A stretch of DNA of 64,000 nt, taken from NCBI GenBank assembly GCA_021234155.1, contig JAJEKV010000028.1:4674567-4738566 (forward strand). The letters run 5' to 3'. The translations under genes and the position numbers were made by a program. This DNA comes from Isoetes taiwanensis (lineage: Eukaryota; Streptophyta; Lycopodiopsida; Isoetales; Isoetaceae). Shown in pieces: positions 21,251 through 32,929 of this stretch. A model generated the notes under the pieces. It saw nothing but the letters and a program-made list of their open reading frames with translations, had not been told where the DNA came from and did not search any database. Numbering within the stretch: position 1 is the stretch's first letter; every line of letters begins with the position of its first letter.

Positions 21251-23080
21251 GGATTGCCTGCAGGTGGCCCTTTGCCGGGTCGACGGGCCTTGGCTCGGGC
21301 CTCCCTCTTCATGGAAGACGTCTCTCCCCTCCGAGGCCTCTTCCTTGGTGGCCCCGCTTCATGGTCTTCCCGCAGGGCTCGGGCGTGGGGTCAAGGGGTG
21401 GTTGGTGTGTTTGGGCCTTCCAAGGATGGGTTCTTTGTGGTTTGAGGTAGCTCACCAACCAAGTGTGGGTCCACACACGGATCGCGGGTCTGCGTGGCCA
21501 TGGCTTGGGGTATGACTTGGGCCATGGCAGGTCAAACAGGTTTAGGTAGGCTATGGCAGGGGCTTATCGTGGCAGGGGCTGTGTGTGGGGTGTAGGGCGG
21601 GCCTGCTAGGCAAGGCCAAGAGGCAGTTGGTTGGGCTATGGCAATGTCAGGTAGATGTTGGAGCCTAGCTCAACATTAATTTGTATGTTCTGACTGCCCA
21701 AATTAGGGTTGGGAGCAAAGGGGCTGAAAGGGGGCAAGAAGGAGGAAAGTGGCTAATAGACTCCTGGATATCTAGTGTGTACCGACTGCCACCAAAACCC
21801 TAGCACACAGCCCGGAAAAGTGCAGATTTGAGCACTGAAACAAAGACAAGCATGCAGGTATCATACACCGTTGGAAAGCTCTCTGAACCAGCTTTCCAAC
21901 AAGCCCAAGCACATGAAAATCTGACACCGGATGTGAGAGATATGACCGATCAAAATTCTGCCGCAAAAACCCTAAGCCCTAAGCATGAACCCGATACATG
22001 TAGTCCCCTCCATTCAAGATGGAGCCGACCCAGTACCTTGATCAAGCAAAGGGGAGTGCCCACAATCAGACATCAGATCAGAAGAACGGATCACAAGGAC
22101 GGCTGTACAGAACGAGAGATACATAGTTATTCACCATATTTAAGTTGATAAAATTCTTTATTATGTAGCTATAAGTGGAATGTATAGAATGTATCATTTA
22201 TTGCCCATAGAAAGCTTATATATGAGTTTAGTTACACCATTTTAGTTCTATTTTTGTCCTGGATTCTGTGCCAAATCTTCTTTCGTGAAAATTGAGATCA
22301 AAGCAACTTATAGAGACTTCAAAAAATTATTAGATTATGGCTCTTAGAGTTGACAACTTATGGCCACAAGTCTTATGTCAAAACTTGTTATAGTAAAGAA
22401 AATAATTCACAACCTTAAACAGCTTTTTTGAGCTAAATATGGTTTGACGACTTCATATAATGTCATCTAATAGCAGGGAAACATGAAAACATGCAAATCA
22501 ACATGTTTTATAATAAAACATCAATTACTTTCAGTTTTAGAAACGTTTGGACCCCTTTATGCTAGAAAGTTTATACAATGCAGTTCTGGCCTGGCATAAA
22601 AACTGCTGAATTCAATAAAGTTTGGGCAATCACCACAACATATAAGTAAATCCATTGGTCATGAAATTCTCCATAGCTGGTATCTTATGAAATGGAAATT
22701 TCTCTTGTTAGATATCTGGGTTTAAGTGGCAAAGGGTATGCTGGACCAATTCTGGTGGATGAACCCAGGATAGTTCCAGTAACAACTCTAGTGTTAAGCA
22801 TATATTTATTTCGCTACTGATTTGTATTGACCACAGTAATGACAGGAAATGATAGCGCTTCATTTTCTGACTTGACTACCTGAATTTTGTTATGTTATTC
22901 TGATTGTAAAATTCCCAGATATTATAAAGGGTGCCCAATCCTTCACGGTATATATAGAATTGGAGCAATCATCTTCTGCTTCTATCATTGCTTTCATTCC
23001 TTGTTGCATTGCAATTGCTAGTTCCATCCCATTTGCAAGGTTATTATAAAATCTTTCCATCATAGTCTTTGTCTAAATCT
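21251..23080. other. Non-coding, low-complexity and LTR-like sequence
   Basis: About 21500-21660 is a degenerate GGCTATGGCAGG-type repeat. About 21770-22020 has a stretch reading GTTGGAAAGCTC...GCTTTCCAAC, a short inverted repeat. From about 22140 it is A/T-rich non-coding sequence. No gene is supported. Confidence 0.35.
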
Positions 23081-23081
23081 A

Positions 23082-24130
23082 TCATATGTTAAGGTAAGCA
23101 TGTATCCCTTAAACATCAGATGCAAGTTATTTAATGGCATGTTTGATGCCAGTTATGAAGTTCAAATGCAGGAGCTATCAGGCTTCAGAACAGGCTATCA
23201 GGCAGCACCATATGGTTGGCATGCAAAGATTAGCCATATCTCTTGGCACAAGGACTTTAAATACTGGCGAGCTTGTTTTTCAAACTCAGAGCTGCTCTGT
23301 ATCATAGTTTTATATACAGATTACACCATAATGTTATTGCTATAAAAAAGTGGCAGCTTGAATGGCCGATGAATGGCTTTTATTTCAAACTCAGAGCACT
23401 TAGCGCTGTATCATAGTTTTATATACAGATTATACCATAATGTTATTGCTATGAAAAAGTGGCAGATTGAATGGCCGATGAACGGTTTGGGTAAAAATCA
23501 TGATGCCTAAAGCACAAGGCTCAAATCCTTCCAGTATTTTATGGTTAAACAACTTCTCCAAATTCGGTGTGAAACCTGCTTCAAATACGGCCCCTGATGA
23601 CTCCTGCGCTGAATCTTTGATATGCTAAGGTAAGCATGTATCCCTTAAACAGCAGATGCAAGTTATTTAATGGCATGTCTGATGCAAGCTATGAAGTTCA
23701 AATGCAGGGCTTTCATCTAAGAAGCTCGAATGTGTGCTCAGATCCTTGAGAAAAATGTTTAAAAATTGCTAATTTGATTTTATTAGCTTTTTGAGTTTGT
23801 TTACAACATGCATGAATCGTTACATGCTTCAAAGCCATAGAATGGCTACTTAATTATATCGAGTATGATGTTATCCACTATTTTATTTATCGCATCGCTT
23901 CTTAGAAAGCAATGAACTTCCATGCATCTCGTAAATGCATATTTATGGCTTAAGACATATCTTTGGATATGGAACCAGTGTATGTTTTCTCTAAATTTAG
24001 TTTAAATATTTATTGTCTAATGGCATGATAGCCAGATTATTTGTTAGCCATTATTATTTGAACTATGAAGTTGCCCTGCTGCATGAACTATTTAATGGCA
24101 TGTCTGATGCAAGCTATGAAGTTCAAATGA
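23082..24130. repeat. Dispersed direct repeat (three copies)
   Basis: A unit of about 85 bases (TGCTAAGGTAAGCATGTATC...TTTAATGGCATGT.TGATGC) occurs at about 23086-23170 and 23622-23706. A shorter copy (AACTATTTAATGGCATGTCT...GAAGTTCAAATG) lies at about 24086-24130. No coding pattern is convincing. Confidence 0.7.
23277..23486. repeat. Tandem repeat, two units of about 105 bp
   Basis: Both units carry TTTCAAACTCAGAGC, TATCATAGTTTTATATACAG and GAATGGCCGATGAA.GG with small differences. This local duplication is nested in the repeat family at 23082-24130. Confidence 0.75.
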
Positions 24131-24404
24131 ACTATTATTCTCTAAATATTCCAGAGTTTCCTTTGTATTCTAATGTCACCCTCACAATGACTTTAATTTT
24201 TTGATCTACTTGCTTATTATACATTGTATCATAGAAATGCCTATTTAAACATATCTACGACATCATTACAATTCAGGCCCAAATATGTTTTTAATACAAC
24301 AACACATATAACACATATAATATAACTAAAAATATTTTCTACTTCATTAACACACAAACCATTACATCCAACACTCTAAAATTAATTCCCCCTTCAAACC
24401 CGCT

Positions 24405-24685
24405 TTGGTTTGGGTGCATATTCACGCGGGGGGTGACGTAGGGCAGCGAGAGCTCCTATAATTATGTTTTGCACGTACAAAATCAACACCATATAGTATA
24501 TTACCTCAAATCTTAGAGTATTTTGCAAGTCTTGTTATACAGTATAGCAAATTCCATACATCCATACCCCACAAATGAGGAACTTTGTGTACGGTGTAGA
24601 TTAAGGAATAAGGGGTGAATATGCCTATCCAACAGCTCTCGTTGCCCGGAGTCACCCTCCGTGTGAATATGCACCCAAACCATAG
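24405..24685. repeat. Inverted repeat pair with about 48-bp arms
   Basis: The left arm (about 24405-24456, TTGGTTTGGGTGCATATTCA then GGGTGAC...GGGCA.CGAGAGCT) is complementary to the right arm (about 24625-24685). The 170-base loop is non-coding. This resembles a small foldback or MITE-like structure. Confidence 0.6.
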
Positions 24686-24809
24686 AGTTAATAAACTTGG
24701 GATCATATAAATGTTTTGCAATTTGTTTTGAGTCAGAACATAGATTGTCAAAGTACTTCATCTTATCCTGAAGCACAGGTTTGGAAGAGGGATTTGATCT
24801 CTTGTAATA

Positions 24810-24962
24810 AGGCTATGCAAAAAGGTAGTTCATGCCAAGTTAACGCATGGGATGATGGCTATTCCCTTGATCCCTTCACTCACTTGAAGACTATGCAAAA
24901 AGGTAGTTTAGGCCAAGTTAACGCATTGAATAATGGCTACTCCCTTGATCCCTTCACCCATT
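24810..24962. repeat. Tandem repeat, two units of about 73 bp
   Basis: Each unit has GCTATGCAAAAAGGTAGTT and TCCCTTGATCCCTTCAC. On the plus strand an open frame runs through both and repeats MQKGS..QVNA...GYSLDPFTH, but there is no other support for translation. Confidence 0.6.
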
Positions 24963-25219
24963 GCATCATTCGGTGGAGTAGTGTGGTGTCTTATCATTTT
25001 CACTTGGAAAAGACAGTGGCTATTCTCAGATTCGAGTTTGGGGAAATAAGCTATGAGATATGTATTTATGTATTTAATTTTTTTGATCTGCCTATCATTG
25101 CTCTTAAAACTTACTATATGGCCTATTGTTGGAGCCCCTATAATAAGATCCCAAACAATTTTCAATTTTGCCTTGAAACTTGGAGAACAAAATGGTACAA
25201 AAGATGAAAAGTTCGGCAC

Positions 25220-26236
25220 AGCAAATGGACTTTTCCTTGTATTTCAATATCCTGGTAGTCTTCTGCTTAAATTCTAGATGACTTGCAATCCTAAATCATT
25301 CATAACATGGTACACAACCAGCCATAGAAAAATTGGGACAGCCCATCACTACTTCTCACAATACTTTCAAAAGACCATTACTTCCATTTATTGGAGCCAA
25401 TGTATTAGCATTAAGAATCTATATCAACATCAATCAATACATCCCTAAGCTTATTAACAAAGTAAAAATACTTACTAAACTCAAACAATAGAGGATTATT
25501 GACTTGCGAAAGCTTGAATTAAAAGAGAGTGAATCAATGAATCCCCTTAAACCAATAAATTAGTTAACTTCTTTAAATTCGCGAATAAGTGATTGGTTTT
25601 TAGACACACAAGCCACTGAAAATACCACTAAAATACTGCAAAAGGAGCGCACAGAAGAATCCAAGGAACGAAGTTTGGAGCTTGATCTGCATTGACAAAA
25701 ATAACAGCCATAAACTGGTTCAAGATTGAAGCTTGAAGGTTTGTATTGACAAAATTCAAGATTAAAACCTACACTATGTACAAATGTGAGGAAAAGGAGG
25801 ATGAAATTCTTATAGGCACCTCCCACTAAGCTAGAAATCTGCTGACTAACTCACACTTCTTTAATATTCTCAACAACAGCAGTTTAAGCTTTGGAGGATA
25901 AAGGCATACACGGTATGATTGAAATTTATTACGTCTAGCAAACTGCTTAGGTGCTTTACCTCAGGGCACCACCTGTGGCCACTGAAAAATATGTTACTTC
26001 TCTGTCGTTGAGCTTCCTCTGAAATGGTGGGTGCCCATCCTGACAGTTACCACAGACATATCTTACAGACAATAATGGCAACTACCTAAGTGTCACATGA
26101 TCATAACATAAAAATAATACTTTGCTTTTGCACATGAATGCTAATGCAGACATAAAAAATTTCATACCTTTACCTTGTAAACACAGAATGCCCAAGTCTG
26201 ATTTTTTCGTAAAGGGATCTTAAACAAAGTTGCGTA
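25220..26236. other. Non-coding interval left of the TIR element
   Basis: A/T-rich, with no frame that looks like a gene on either strand and no clear repeat. It ends at the TTAA that borders the left inverted repeat. Confidence 0.4.
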
Positions 26237-26240
26237 TTAA

Positions 26241-26400
26241 ACGGGAGCAAATCATCGAAACGAGAGTGAAAGGAATATTCCTCAAAGATTCCCTTTTTTA
26301 AAAAAAAAAGGGGGTAAAACGAGGTTTAAAAAAAAAAAGATGCATGAAATTCTATTTTGACCCCCCCAAAAGTGACTAATTTTTTTGTGCAACGAAAGAA
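26241..26400 (+). repeat. Left terminal inverted repeat
   Basis: Begins ACGGGAG after TTAA, then contains CAAAGATTCCCTT (26283-26295), an A-rich run and CCCCCCCAAAAGTGACTAA. It contains GGAATATTCC, absent from the right arm, which accounts for most of the length difference between the arms. Confidence 0.65.
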
Positions 26401-26598
26401 TTGACTTTTTTAAAGTGTCCTTTTTCTTAGCAAATAGAATGTTCTTGAAGTATATTTTATGAGAGAAACCCTAATTTCAGAGGATAAAATATTTAACAAA
26501 AAATTGAAGTTAGCCCGTAACTGAAACTGTAGTATTCTCAAAATTTGAAGATAGAATCTTCATATTCACATGCAAAATTTACAGTCTTTTTCTAAGAC

Positions 26599-27753
26599 TC
26601 AGTTATGTGCAAAAGTGTGAGGAGTGATGAAGGAGGGATCCAGGACGTCATCATGTTCATTTATGCCATCCTCATCACCTTCACTTCTTTCACTGTCACT
26701 AGAGGAAGTGCTTGAGTTATCTTCCTCATCACTATCAACAGATGGTGTAGCATTGCCACCACCTTCTTCATCCTCTTCTTCGTAATTACAAGCTTTTTTA
26801 AGCAAATTGATAGTCCTCTGGCGTAGACGATTGTCAGATTTCAATTTAAAATCATAGCACAATATAGTCACGTCATTAAGGATCAGCTCATCCCTACAAC
26901 CCACCTTCTTGGACTTTCTCCCTTTTCCTTGGCTTCTCATTTCTAACTCATATCTACCTTCAAAAGCATTTTCTGAGCGTGTTGCAAGCCAATGAATCTT
27001 GAGTTTAGTGACTAAGCCTTCCTCCTTGACTGTGTCAAGCACTTTTGCTATCCAGAAAGGTCGACCTTTGTCATCCTCCTCAGTTGGAAGAGCAATTAGC
27101 ATACCCTTGGTAATTTCTGTGATATTACCTTGAGGCTCATTCGTGTCTTGGTCCGGGTACATGACTCGATCCTCGTCTTCTTCTAATCGCGGTGCTAATG
27201 TAGCATTGCTTGGACACTGCTTGGTCTTTGGGGTTGATGGAAGGTGTTAGGCCATCCAAATGGTTCTTGCAAAACTGTCTTAGAGCTATATTTTTCACAA
27301 CAATTTTTGTTGTTCGAGAAAGAAATTACTCCACCACATCCGATCTTCTTCTAAGAAGTACTTAAAGCCTGAGGAAATTCCATTTTCAATGGCTTTTAAG
27401 GATGACTCTGGGGTACTTTTCTTCTGCTTGGACTCCTTAGGATTTTTGAGAGGAAGTTGTTCTGCAGTCCTTAGTTGTGGTATACTTCTTCCCCTGTAAG
27501 AAACTCTGGCCATCCTTCAAGTAGAACTTGATGTGATGTTGAAAGGTGAGATCATTCAACTTGTTCACAGCTTGTTCTTTGTCTGAACGTTGAGAGAAAA
27601 CAAACTCTCTGAAATCCGGTCTCTTTAAGAAGATCGATCCTTTGGAGTGGGAGTGTAAGAATCTTCAATAATTCGAACTAGTGTAGGAAGAGAGAAAGCC
27701 TTCTTCCTTCTAAGGCGCACAGAAACTCTGCTGAACATTTGGTCAATTTGATC
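26599..27753 (-). pseudogene. DUF7869-family gene, 3' half (separated by Ty3 insertion)
   Basis: Across the insertion point the frame continues exactly: GHTH on the far side (46608-46619) joins DQIDQMFSRVSVRLRRKKAF here. That signature belongs to the DUF7869 family of transposase-like proteins. Downstream the coding frame shifts at least twice (pieces reading FYLKDG and GKKYTTTKD, then the frame at 27295-27513). It finishes with a 187-residue segment containing KGRPFWIAKVLD and LKIHWLATRSENAFEGRYELEM-type sequence, like a small BAH/Tudor-type module. The end is acidic and Ser-rich. The frameshifts may be decay, unrecognised introns or consensus errors. I am fairly sure of the family and unsure of exact exon limits. 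Confidence 0.62.
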
Positions 27754-27758
27754 ATGAG
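27754..27758. other. Ty3 target-site duplication, left copy
   Basis: ATGAG here is repeated at 46608-46612, directly outside the two TG...CA LTR ends. It overlaps the Thr-His codons of the interrupted GHTH motif. Confidence 0.85.
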
Positions 27759-28363
27759 TGTTAGTCCTGTGCCTCCTGGTACAGGACTATTCATGCATCT
27801 GACAGTTGAGGTCAAGCTCAAGGATCCTCGGTCGACCCGGGTCAGCCATCAAAGGCTCGGCCTGCGGGTCAGCCATCAAAGGCTCAGAAGACCAAGCGGC
27901 AGACCCACGCAGTCAAGCCAAAAGCTGCGTCGGGTAACAACAAGAGGCCGGACAAGTGATGACGGCCACCGCCCGTGTCGGGCGTCCGGCGTGATTCTAG
28001 GCATTTCAAGAGGCACCGCCAACATTCACTGCAAATCCGGGCCTCCTTCCGTGAGTAAACACCAGGATCAGTCAGTGTCTATATTGGGCCCAAGGCCATT
28101 GTACTATATATATGAGTAGAGCTAGCATATGATGGCTAGATGAGTTTTGAGTCTTGTCTCCTTTCGGTTTTTTCTCTCTATTTAGAGCTCATGTATGTTC
28201 ATCATTGATATCAAGGAAGCTTATCATTTTCCTCTCATTTGTTCTGTTTTCTTCTTCTTCTTCTCTTCTTGCAAATCCCGTGACATAGTCCCGGACTCTC
28301 TGTTAGATCCACGGGTCCTCACAGGAGGGCTGTCTTCGTGAGTTCGAACCCGGACCCCAAACA
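27759..28363 (+). repeat. 5' LTR of the Ty3 element
   Basis: TGTTAG...CCAAACA. The A/T- and pyrimidine-rich half (about 28080-28290) is almost identical to the 3' LTR, whereas the CG-rich first 300 bases differ at many points. A direct duplication, CAGCCATCAAAGGCTC, occurs at about 27844 and 27871. Confidence 0.9.
28098..28115 (+). promoter_or_regulatory. TATA box of the 5' LTR
   Basis: GTACTATATATATGAG lies in the middle of the LTR and is conserved in the 3' LTR (about 46338-46353). Its position fits a U3/R boundary promoter, followed by a CT-rich tract. Confidence 0.55.
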
Positions 28364-28390
28364 CCAATCGCCATTGCCGGGTGCGATTCC
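28364..28390 (+). other. Probable primer-binding site
   Basis: Directly after the LTR, CCAATCGCCATTGCCGGG resembles the complement of a tRNA 3' end (TGGCGCC.TTGCCGGG is the form common in plant Ty3 elements). The first bases do not match well, which may be sequence error or decay. Confidence 0.4.
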
Positions 28391-28419
28391 ATCCTACTTT
28401 CTTCCGCCGCCATGTTCCG

Positions 28420-29450
28420 TAGAAATTTCCGCCCGAGGAAGAACTCCTTTCTCGAGACGGCCTCGCTTTGGGCCATCGGCGAAACCCCCACGCGACATGT
28501 ATGGATCTGCTTATGACATAGAGGGAGGCCATCTTGATCTAGGGCTCGGTCGGCGCCACCAACCCTCGTGTCTGTCTCGTCCCGGTTCCCCAAAGCGTGC
28601 AAACATTGCTCACAACCTCGGTCCCTCATCACTATCGAGGGAGCCTTATCGGGTTCAACCTTCTCAACCGTACTTTCATACCCACGAACATGCCTACATC
28701 CATCATTCTTCAGGCCATCACCTCTTCCTTCACAACCATCATCTCCCGGGTGGGCAAGGATATCCACCGTCTCTTTTCGCCTACCGGGGAATATCCTTTC
28801 CCCACGTTTCCCCTTTGCCCTTCACGTTTACAACCTACGGATCTCAAAACCAATGCTCCAGCCGCCCGGTTTCTCAACCGCGATCACCCCTTCATCGGGG
28901 TCGCCGGGCACCATGCCACATCAACTCAACCTCAATATCCTCACTATCTTGTTCTGTCCAGCCAAGCACTTTCACATCTACCTTTCCGGACTACGAAACG
29001 ACTTATCCACCTTTGGCAACCGCAGAAAGGCAAACCCTTAGATCAAAGTGCTTTCGGGCCCACATGGAAGAATTTGAGGCTCTAGCTGTCCTAAATGGTC
29101 ATCGCCTCAATGAGGAAATTCCACATCTTTTCCACCACCTGCGTGGCTCTCCTCATCAATGGCTCATGTCCAACAAAGCCATTGGAAACAAGACTAGTCG
29201 AAATGAGAGCGCTTTTACGTCTCATTATGGGACCACGGATGATGATCAACTTCATCTCAAGCAACTCAATGAACTTCAACAAGGCCCGCGAGATGCGCGG
29301 GATTTTTGCGGATCGACTTCACATTACGCTAAGTAAGCTCAAGGGAGTACCCCCACCGCGAGCAGTTTTGGTGCGGTTTCTCCAGGACTTCCTCCGGCTA
29401 TTCGACTCATGGTGAATACTGCGTCCCAAGACTTTGGAGCGGGGCTATCG
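28420..29450 (+). pseudogene. Ty3 gag (copy 1)
   Basis: An open frame covers most of it (to about 29336). The N-terminal part is Pro/His/Ser-rich. From about 29062 it reads MEEFEALAVLNGHRLNEEIP, then HHLRGSPHQWL and LKQLNELQQGPRDARDF, the helical retrotransposon Gag core. The frame breaks near 29336, and the remaining core continues in another frame (TLSKLKGVPP...VRFLQDF). Gag would form the particle that packages element RNA. Confidence 0.65.
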
Positions 29451-29584
29451 ATATGTCAATCACTTTCGATCAATGTTTCCTCAGAGGTGTGGCTCTTCAA
29501 GAGCTCCGATTCATTCCACTGTCATGGTTCCCCAGGGCGGTTTGTTGACCTCAACACGCTAATCCACCGGTAGCGGTCGGATCA

Positions 29585-29770
29585 CGGTGCCATATTTGCA
29601 AATACCAAGGCCATTTGGCAAATGGTGCAACTCCACCAATGGCGCCTCATTGTAAAGCGATGCAACATGTGCAATCATGCCGCGGAAGAGTGCACTGCGC
29701 ACTCATCCCCACCGTTCGCAACAAAATGGTTTATCAAGTGCAAACCACACCCTCGGCAACAATCGCACTA
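29585..29770 (+). pseudogene. CCHC zinc knuckle region (copy 1)
   Basis: Reads C-H-I-C-K-Y-Q-G-H-L-A-N, the first half of a CCHC knuckle, followed by further Cys/His residues in shifted frames. It sits between gag and protease as expected for nucleocapsid. Confidence 0.5.
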
Positions 29771-30539
29771 TCGGCCACCACCACGCGGGTGCAACCCACT
29801 CAACTCTATCGGCAGCGGGGGCAACAGCGGGGGATCCAACCCGCGTACTCCTTTTGATCCTTCTAAAGCTTCGGTGTTATCATCGCTGTCAAGAATGGGG
29901 TCATACCACCGCGGCGTGTCCTCAACTTCCACAAGTTGGGTGCGACTTCGGCACAAATCAGACCACATCGGTCAGCCTCCGCGGCTTACCAACTGCGGAT
30001 TGCTAATGGCAAACAAGGGCGAGACCAGTTCTTAGAAGCCACCAAAGCGCCTCGGCAATCGCGCTATCAACCAGCTCGACAAATCAACCTCGGTTTGGAT
30101 CAACAAGGGAGGAAATTTTTCGGGCACTTAATCCTCCGATCCGGTAGATCAAATTGGGTTGGTTTAGTTTCCGCCAAACCAAGGCATCCGTCCCCTTGAT
30201 CATTATTAGAATGGCCGCGCCAAGCACGCTTTGCGGTTGACACCATTCCTCATGAGGACGAAAAAAAGGTTCACTTTGCGACTTGGAGAAGCTCATGCCA
30301 CATGTCATGCCAAAAGTTAAGCCAAAGCATTTTGAACCTCATGCAAAGGCTGTTGAAGGGCGCACATTGGCAAATGTTCATGCCACCACGAGCTCAACAA
30401 AGACAAGGTACACCTTCATCTCAACCTCCACGCTCTCGGGCGTATCCCAATATTGCTGCGAGGTTGACTTACTCAAAAAGTTCTTTGCTTCACTACCACG
30501 CACTCCGGCGCCGGTGGAACCGTGAGATCCTTTTTCTCA

Positions 30540-31012
30540 TGTGCCTTTAGAACTCCAAGAGGAGCTAGCCAAGATCAAAATTCCTTTAAGCTTGGCAACC
30601 ATTTTGAAACTACGTCACGCTCTCAAGGACCGGTTACCACTCCCAATTTGTTTTAGTTGGCTGGCTACCTCTACACCCACGGTCCATGCCCCGGATTGGG
30701 TAATCGACAAGTCAACCATGTTCAAATAGATGGAGGTAGCGCTGATCAATCTCATCACGGATAAACTCCTTAAACAAATGGCCATCACACAACTCTTTTC
30801 GTGCCCCATATGACATCAAGTTGGCTAATGGCCATATCCGCGCGACCTCAAAGGCGTCACACCTCTTCTTCACATCAACATCGGTGATCTCGGCTTCCCC
30901 ATGGAATTTGGAGTTTGGAAAGCTGGCGAAGATCGGTGACTATGAAATGTTGGTGCCGAGACCTTTTCTCCGCCGGGCCAAGAGTATCCATTCTTGGGCC
31001 ACGGACGGTTAG
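30540..31012 (+). pseudogene. Ty3 aspartic protease region (copy 1)
   Basis: Pieces in two frames read VQIDGGSAD and then LFFTSTSVIS and FLRRAKSI. The D-G-G-S word is in the place of the D-T/S-G active site of retropepsin-like domains. Frames are broken. Confidence 0.5.
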
Positions 31013-31639
31013 TCATCGCGATGGTCATCTCAATGCCACCATGGACTTGCAAGCGAGGCGAGGATCATTTACATTGAACATCGCGGAACCCTCTCTCGGA
31101 CACAGATTCTGAAGAAGCTCAGAATATTTATCAAGTTCGAGGCTCCACTGCGAGTGCCTCTCTGTCATCCTACCCAGAATATGTTGATCCTTGGGGAGAA
31201 ATGACTCTTGATCCGGGACCCGGCTGTGGCTGCTTTGCTTGACCCTTACGGCTCCTTGCAATCGAATCCAGCGTGTTGATCACTTTTCGGATCTTTGAAC
31301 CTCCTGCAACTCCTGTTGATGTACCTGTTTGTCATGAAGCAACCCTGGCGGATGAAACTTCGGCAACCCCTCTTTTTACCGCCAAAGTGCCCGCATCGGT
31401 TATGCTCCAACCTCCGCACACATTGTCCGGGATCGGAAGTAATACCCCATATTCGGACTCGGAAGTCGAGTCGTGGGCGTGGGCAGCAATCAACTTTGTC
31501 GCATTAACGCAAATCTTAGGCCCCTTATCGTAGCAGGGCCGTCAGGCATTCAAAAATTCAAACACATTTTAGCACGGAGTTACGAGAGATCTTGGGAATC
31601 AACAAAAGCTTGGGGAACTCACCATTCCTACCAAATCGA

Positions 31640-32480
31640 TGCGACCGGTTTTGCTTAGCGGCGATTACCCGGCTCAACCCTAATTACAGTGATCAGCGTC
31701 AAAGGCGGAAATTGATAAACTCCTTCTTTGCGGGTTTGATCTATGAGGTCAAACATTACGAGCGGGTGAGCCCCATCGTCATTGCCCTCAAACACAATGG
31801 TAAGATCCGGCGTGCGTGTGGACTACAGGAAACTCAATCGGACCGCGGGCGTGATCATTTTCCACTTCCCTTCCTGAGACCGGGTTACGGAAGAGGTGTT
31901 TGGACATGAGATGTACTCCTTCATGGATGGTTTTACGGCTACAATCGGATCTCAATCAAAGAATCGATCAACTCAATACTACTTTCACCACCCAGGTAGA
32001 AGGTACTTTTTGCCTACAAGGTGGTTCCTTTTGGATTATCAACTCTCCATCAACGTTTCAATGCATCATGCTCTCGGTTTTTCATGATTTCATGAAGGAA
32101 AATCCCTTCTTGCAAATTTTTCAAGATGACTTCTACGCCTCTGAGTTCCATGGCTGACCATTTTGGATAAATTGGAACTCATCTTCGAAATGTGATGAGT
32201 CAGGCATTAGTCTCAATCACGAGAAATGCACCTTTTGCGTCACCTACGGTGTTACGTTAGGCCATGTTGTCGACCAAAGCGGTATCACCCGCATCTGCCA
32301 AAATCGGTTGTGTGCTCAAGGCTCAAGCACCGGCCAATATCAAGGAGACGCGCTCTTTCACGGGTAAGGTCAATTATTACTCCACCTTCATACGGACTAG
32401 CAGCCATTGCGGATCCCATTCATAAACTCACGGGTGGCGAATCCACAGGCTTGGAATTCCCGTGGGATCTTTGCTTTCAA
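31640..32480 (+). pseudogene. Ty3 reverse transcriptase (copy 1)
   Basis: Motifs in order, in changing frames: FFAGLIYEVKHYERVSPIVI, KHNGKIR, YSFMDGF (catalytic motif A region), TTFTT, SPSTFQCIM (motif B) and FLQIFQDDF (motif C, both aspartates present). This is a Ty3-type RT distinct from the Penelope-like RT at 1115-3655. Confidence 0.72.
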
Positions 32481-32920
32481 CGGCTGAAGCTTTTGCTTAC
32501 TTTCGGGGCACGGTTCTTGTTCCTCCTCAATGGGACAAGCCCTTTCATGTTCATGTAGATGTCTCGGCGTTTGCTATTGGGGCTGTTCTTTCTCAAGAAT
32601 ATGATGCGCGCCCGACAAACCAAATCACTCGCCCGGAGAAAACTCAATTCTAGCGGCCTTCTATTATTTCGCCCGCAGGCGTGAAGCTTTGGGTCTCATT
32701 TTACGTGTCCAGCGGCTTCCGTCACTACCTTTTGGGCAGATCAAATCAAGTTCTTTGTGGACCACCAAGCACTCCTTTATTTGATCAACAAGTCCACGCC
32801 CACGGGGCGCTTTCGTTGGGTCCTTCTTCTCCAGAATTTGCTCCTTTTGAAATTGTTCATAAGGCCGGCAAAATCTCATGTCGTCCGGATTATCTTTCAC
32901 GCATCCACGGATGATCCCTC
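32480..32920 (+). pseudogene. Ty3 RNase H (copy 1)
   Basis: Contains FHVHVDVSAFAIGAVLSQ, DHQALLYLINKS and a downstream PDYLSRIHG block, the order seen in Ty3 RNase H. One small frame change is needed to read it through. Confidence 0.65.
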
Positions 32921-32929
32921 AACTGGAGT

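Noticed and set aside
19996-21515. Long plus-strand frames in GC-rich sequence
   Set aside because: High GC removes stop codons. The minus-strand EEP-like motifs argue for the other strand, and no domain is visible on the plus strand.
28224-28767. Minus-strand frames over the LTR and gag start
   Set aside because: Antisense to gag and the LTR; no conservation with the 3' LTR region beyond nucleotide identity.
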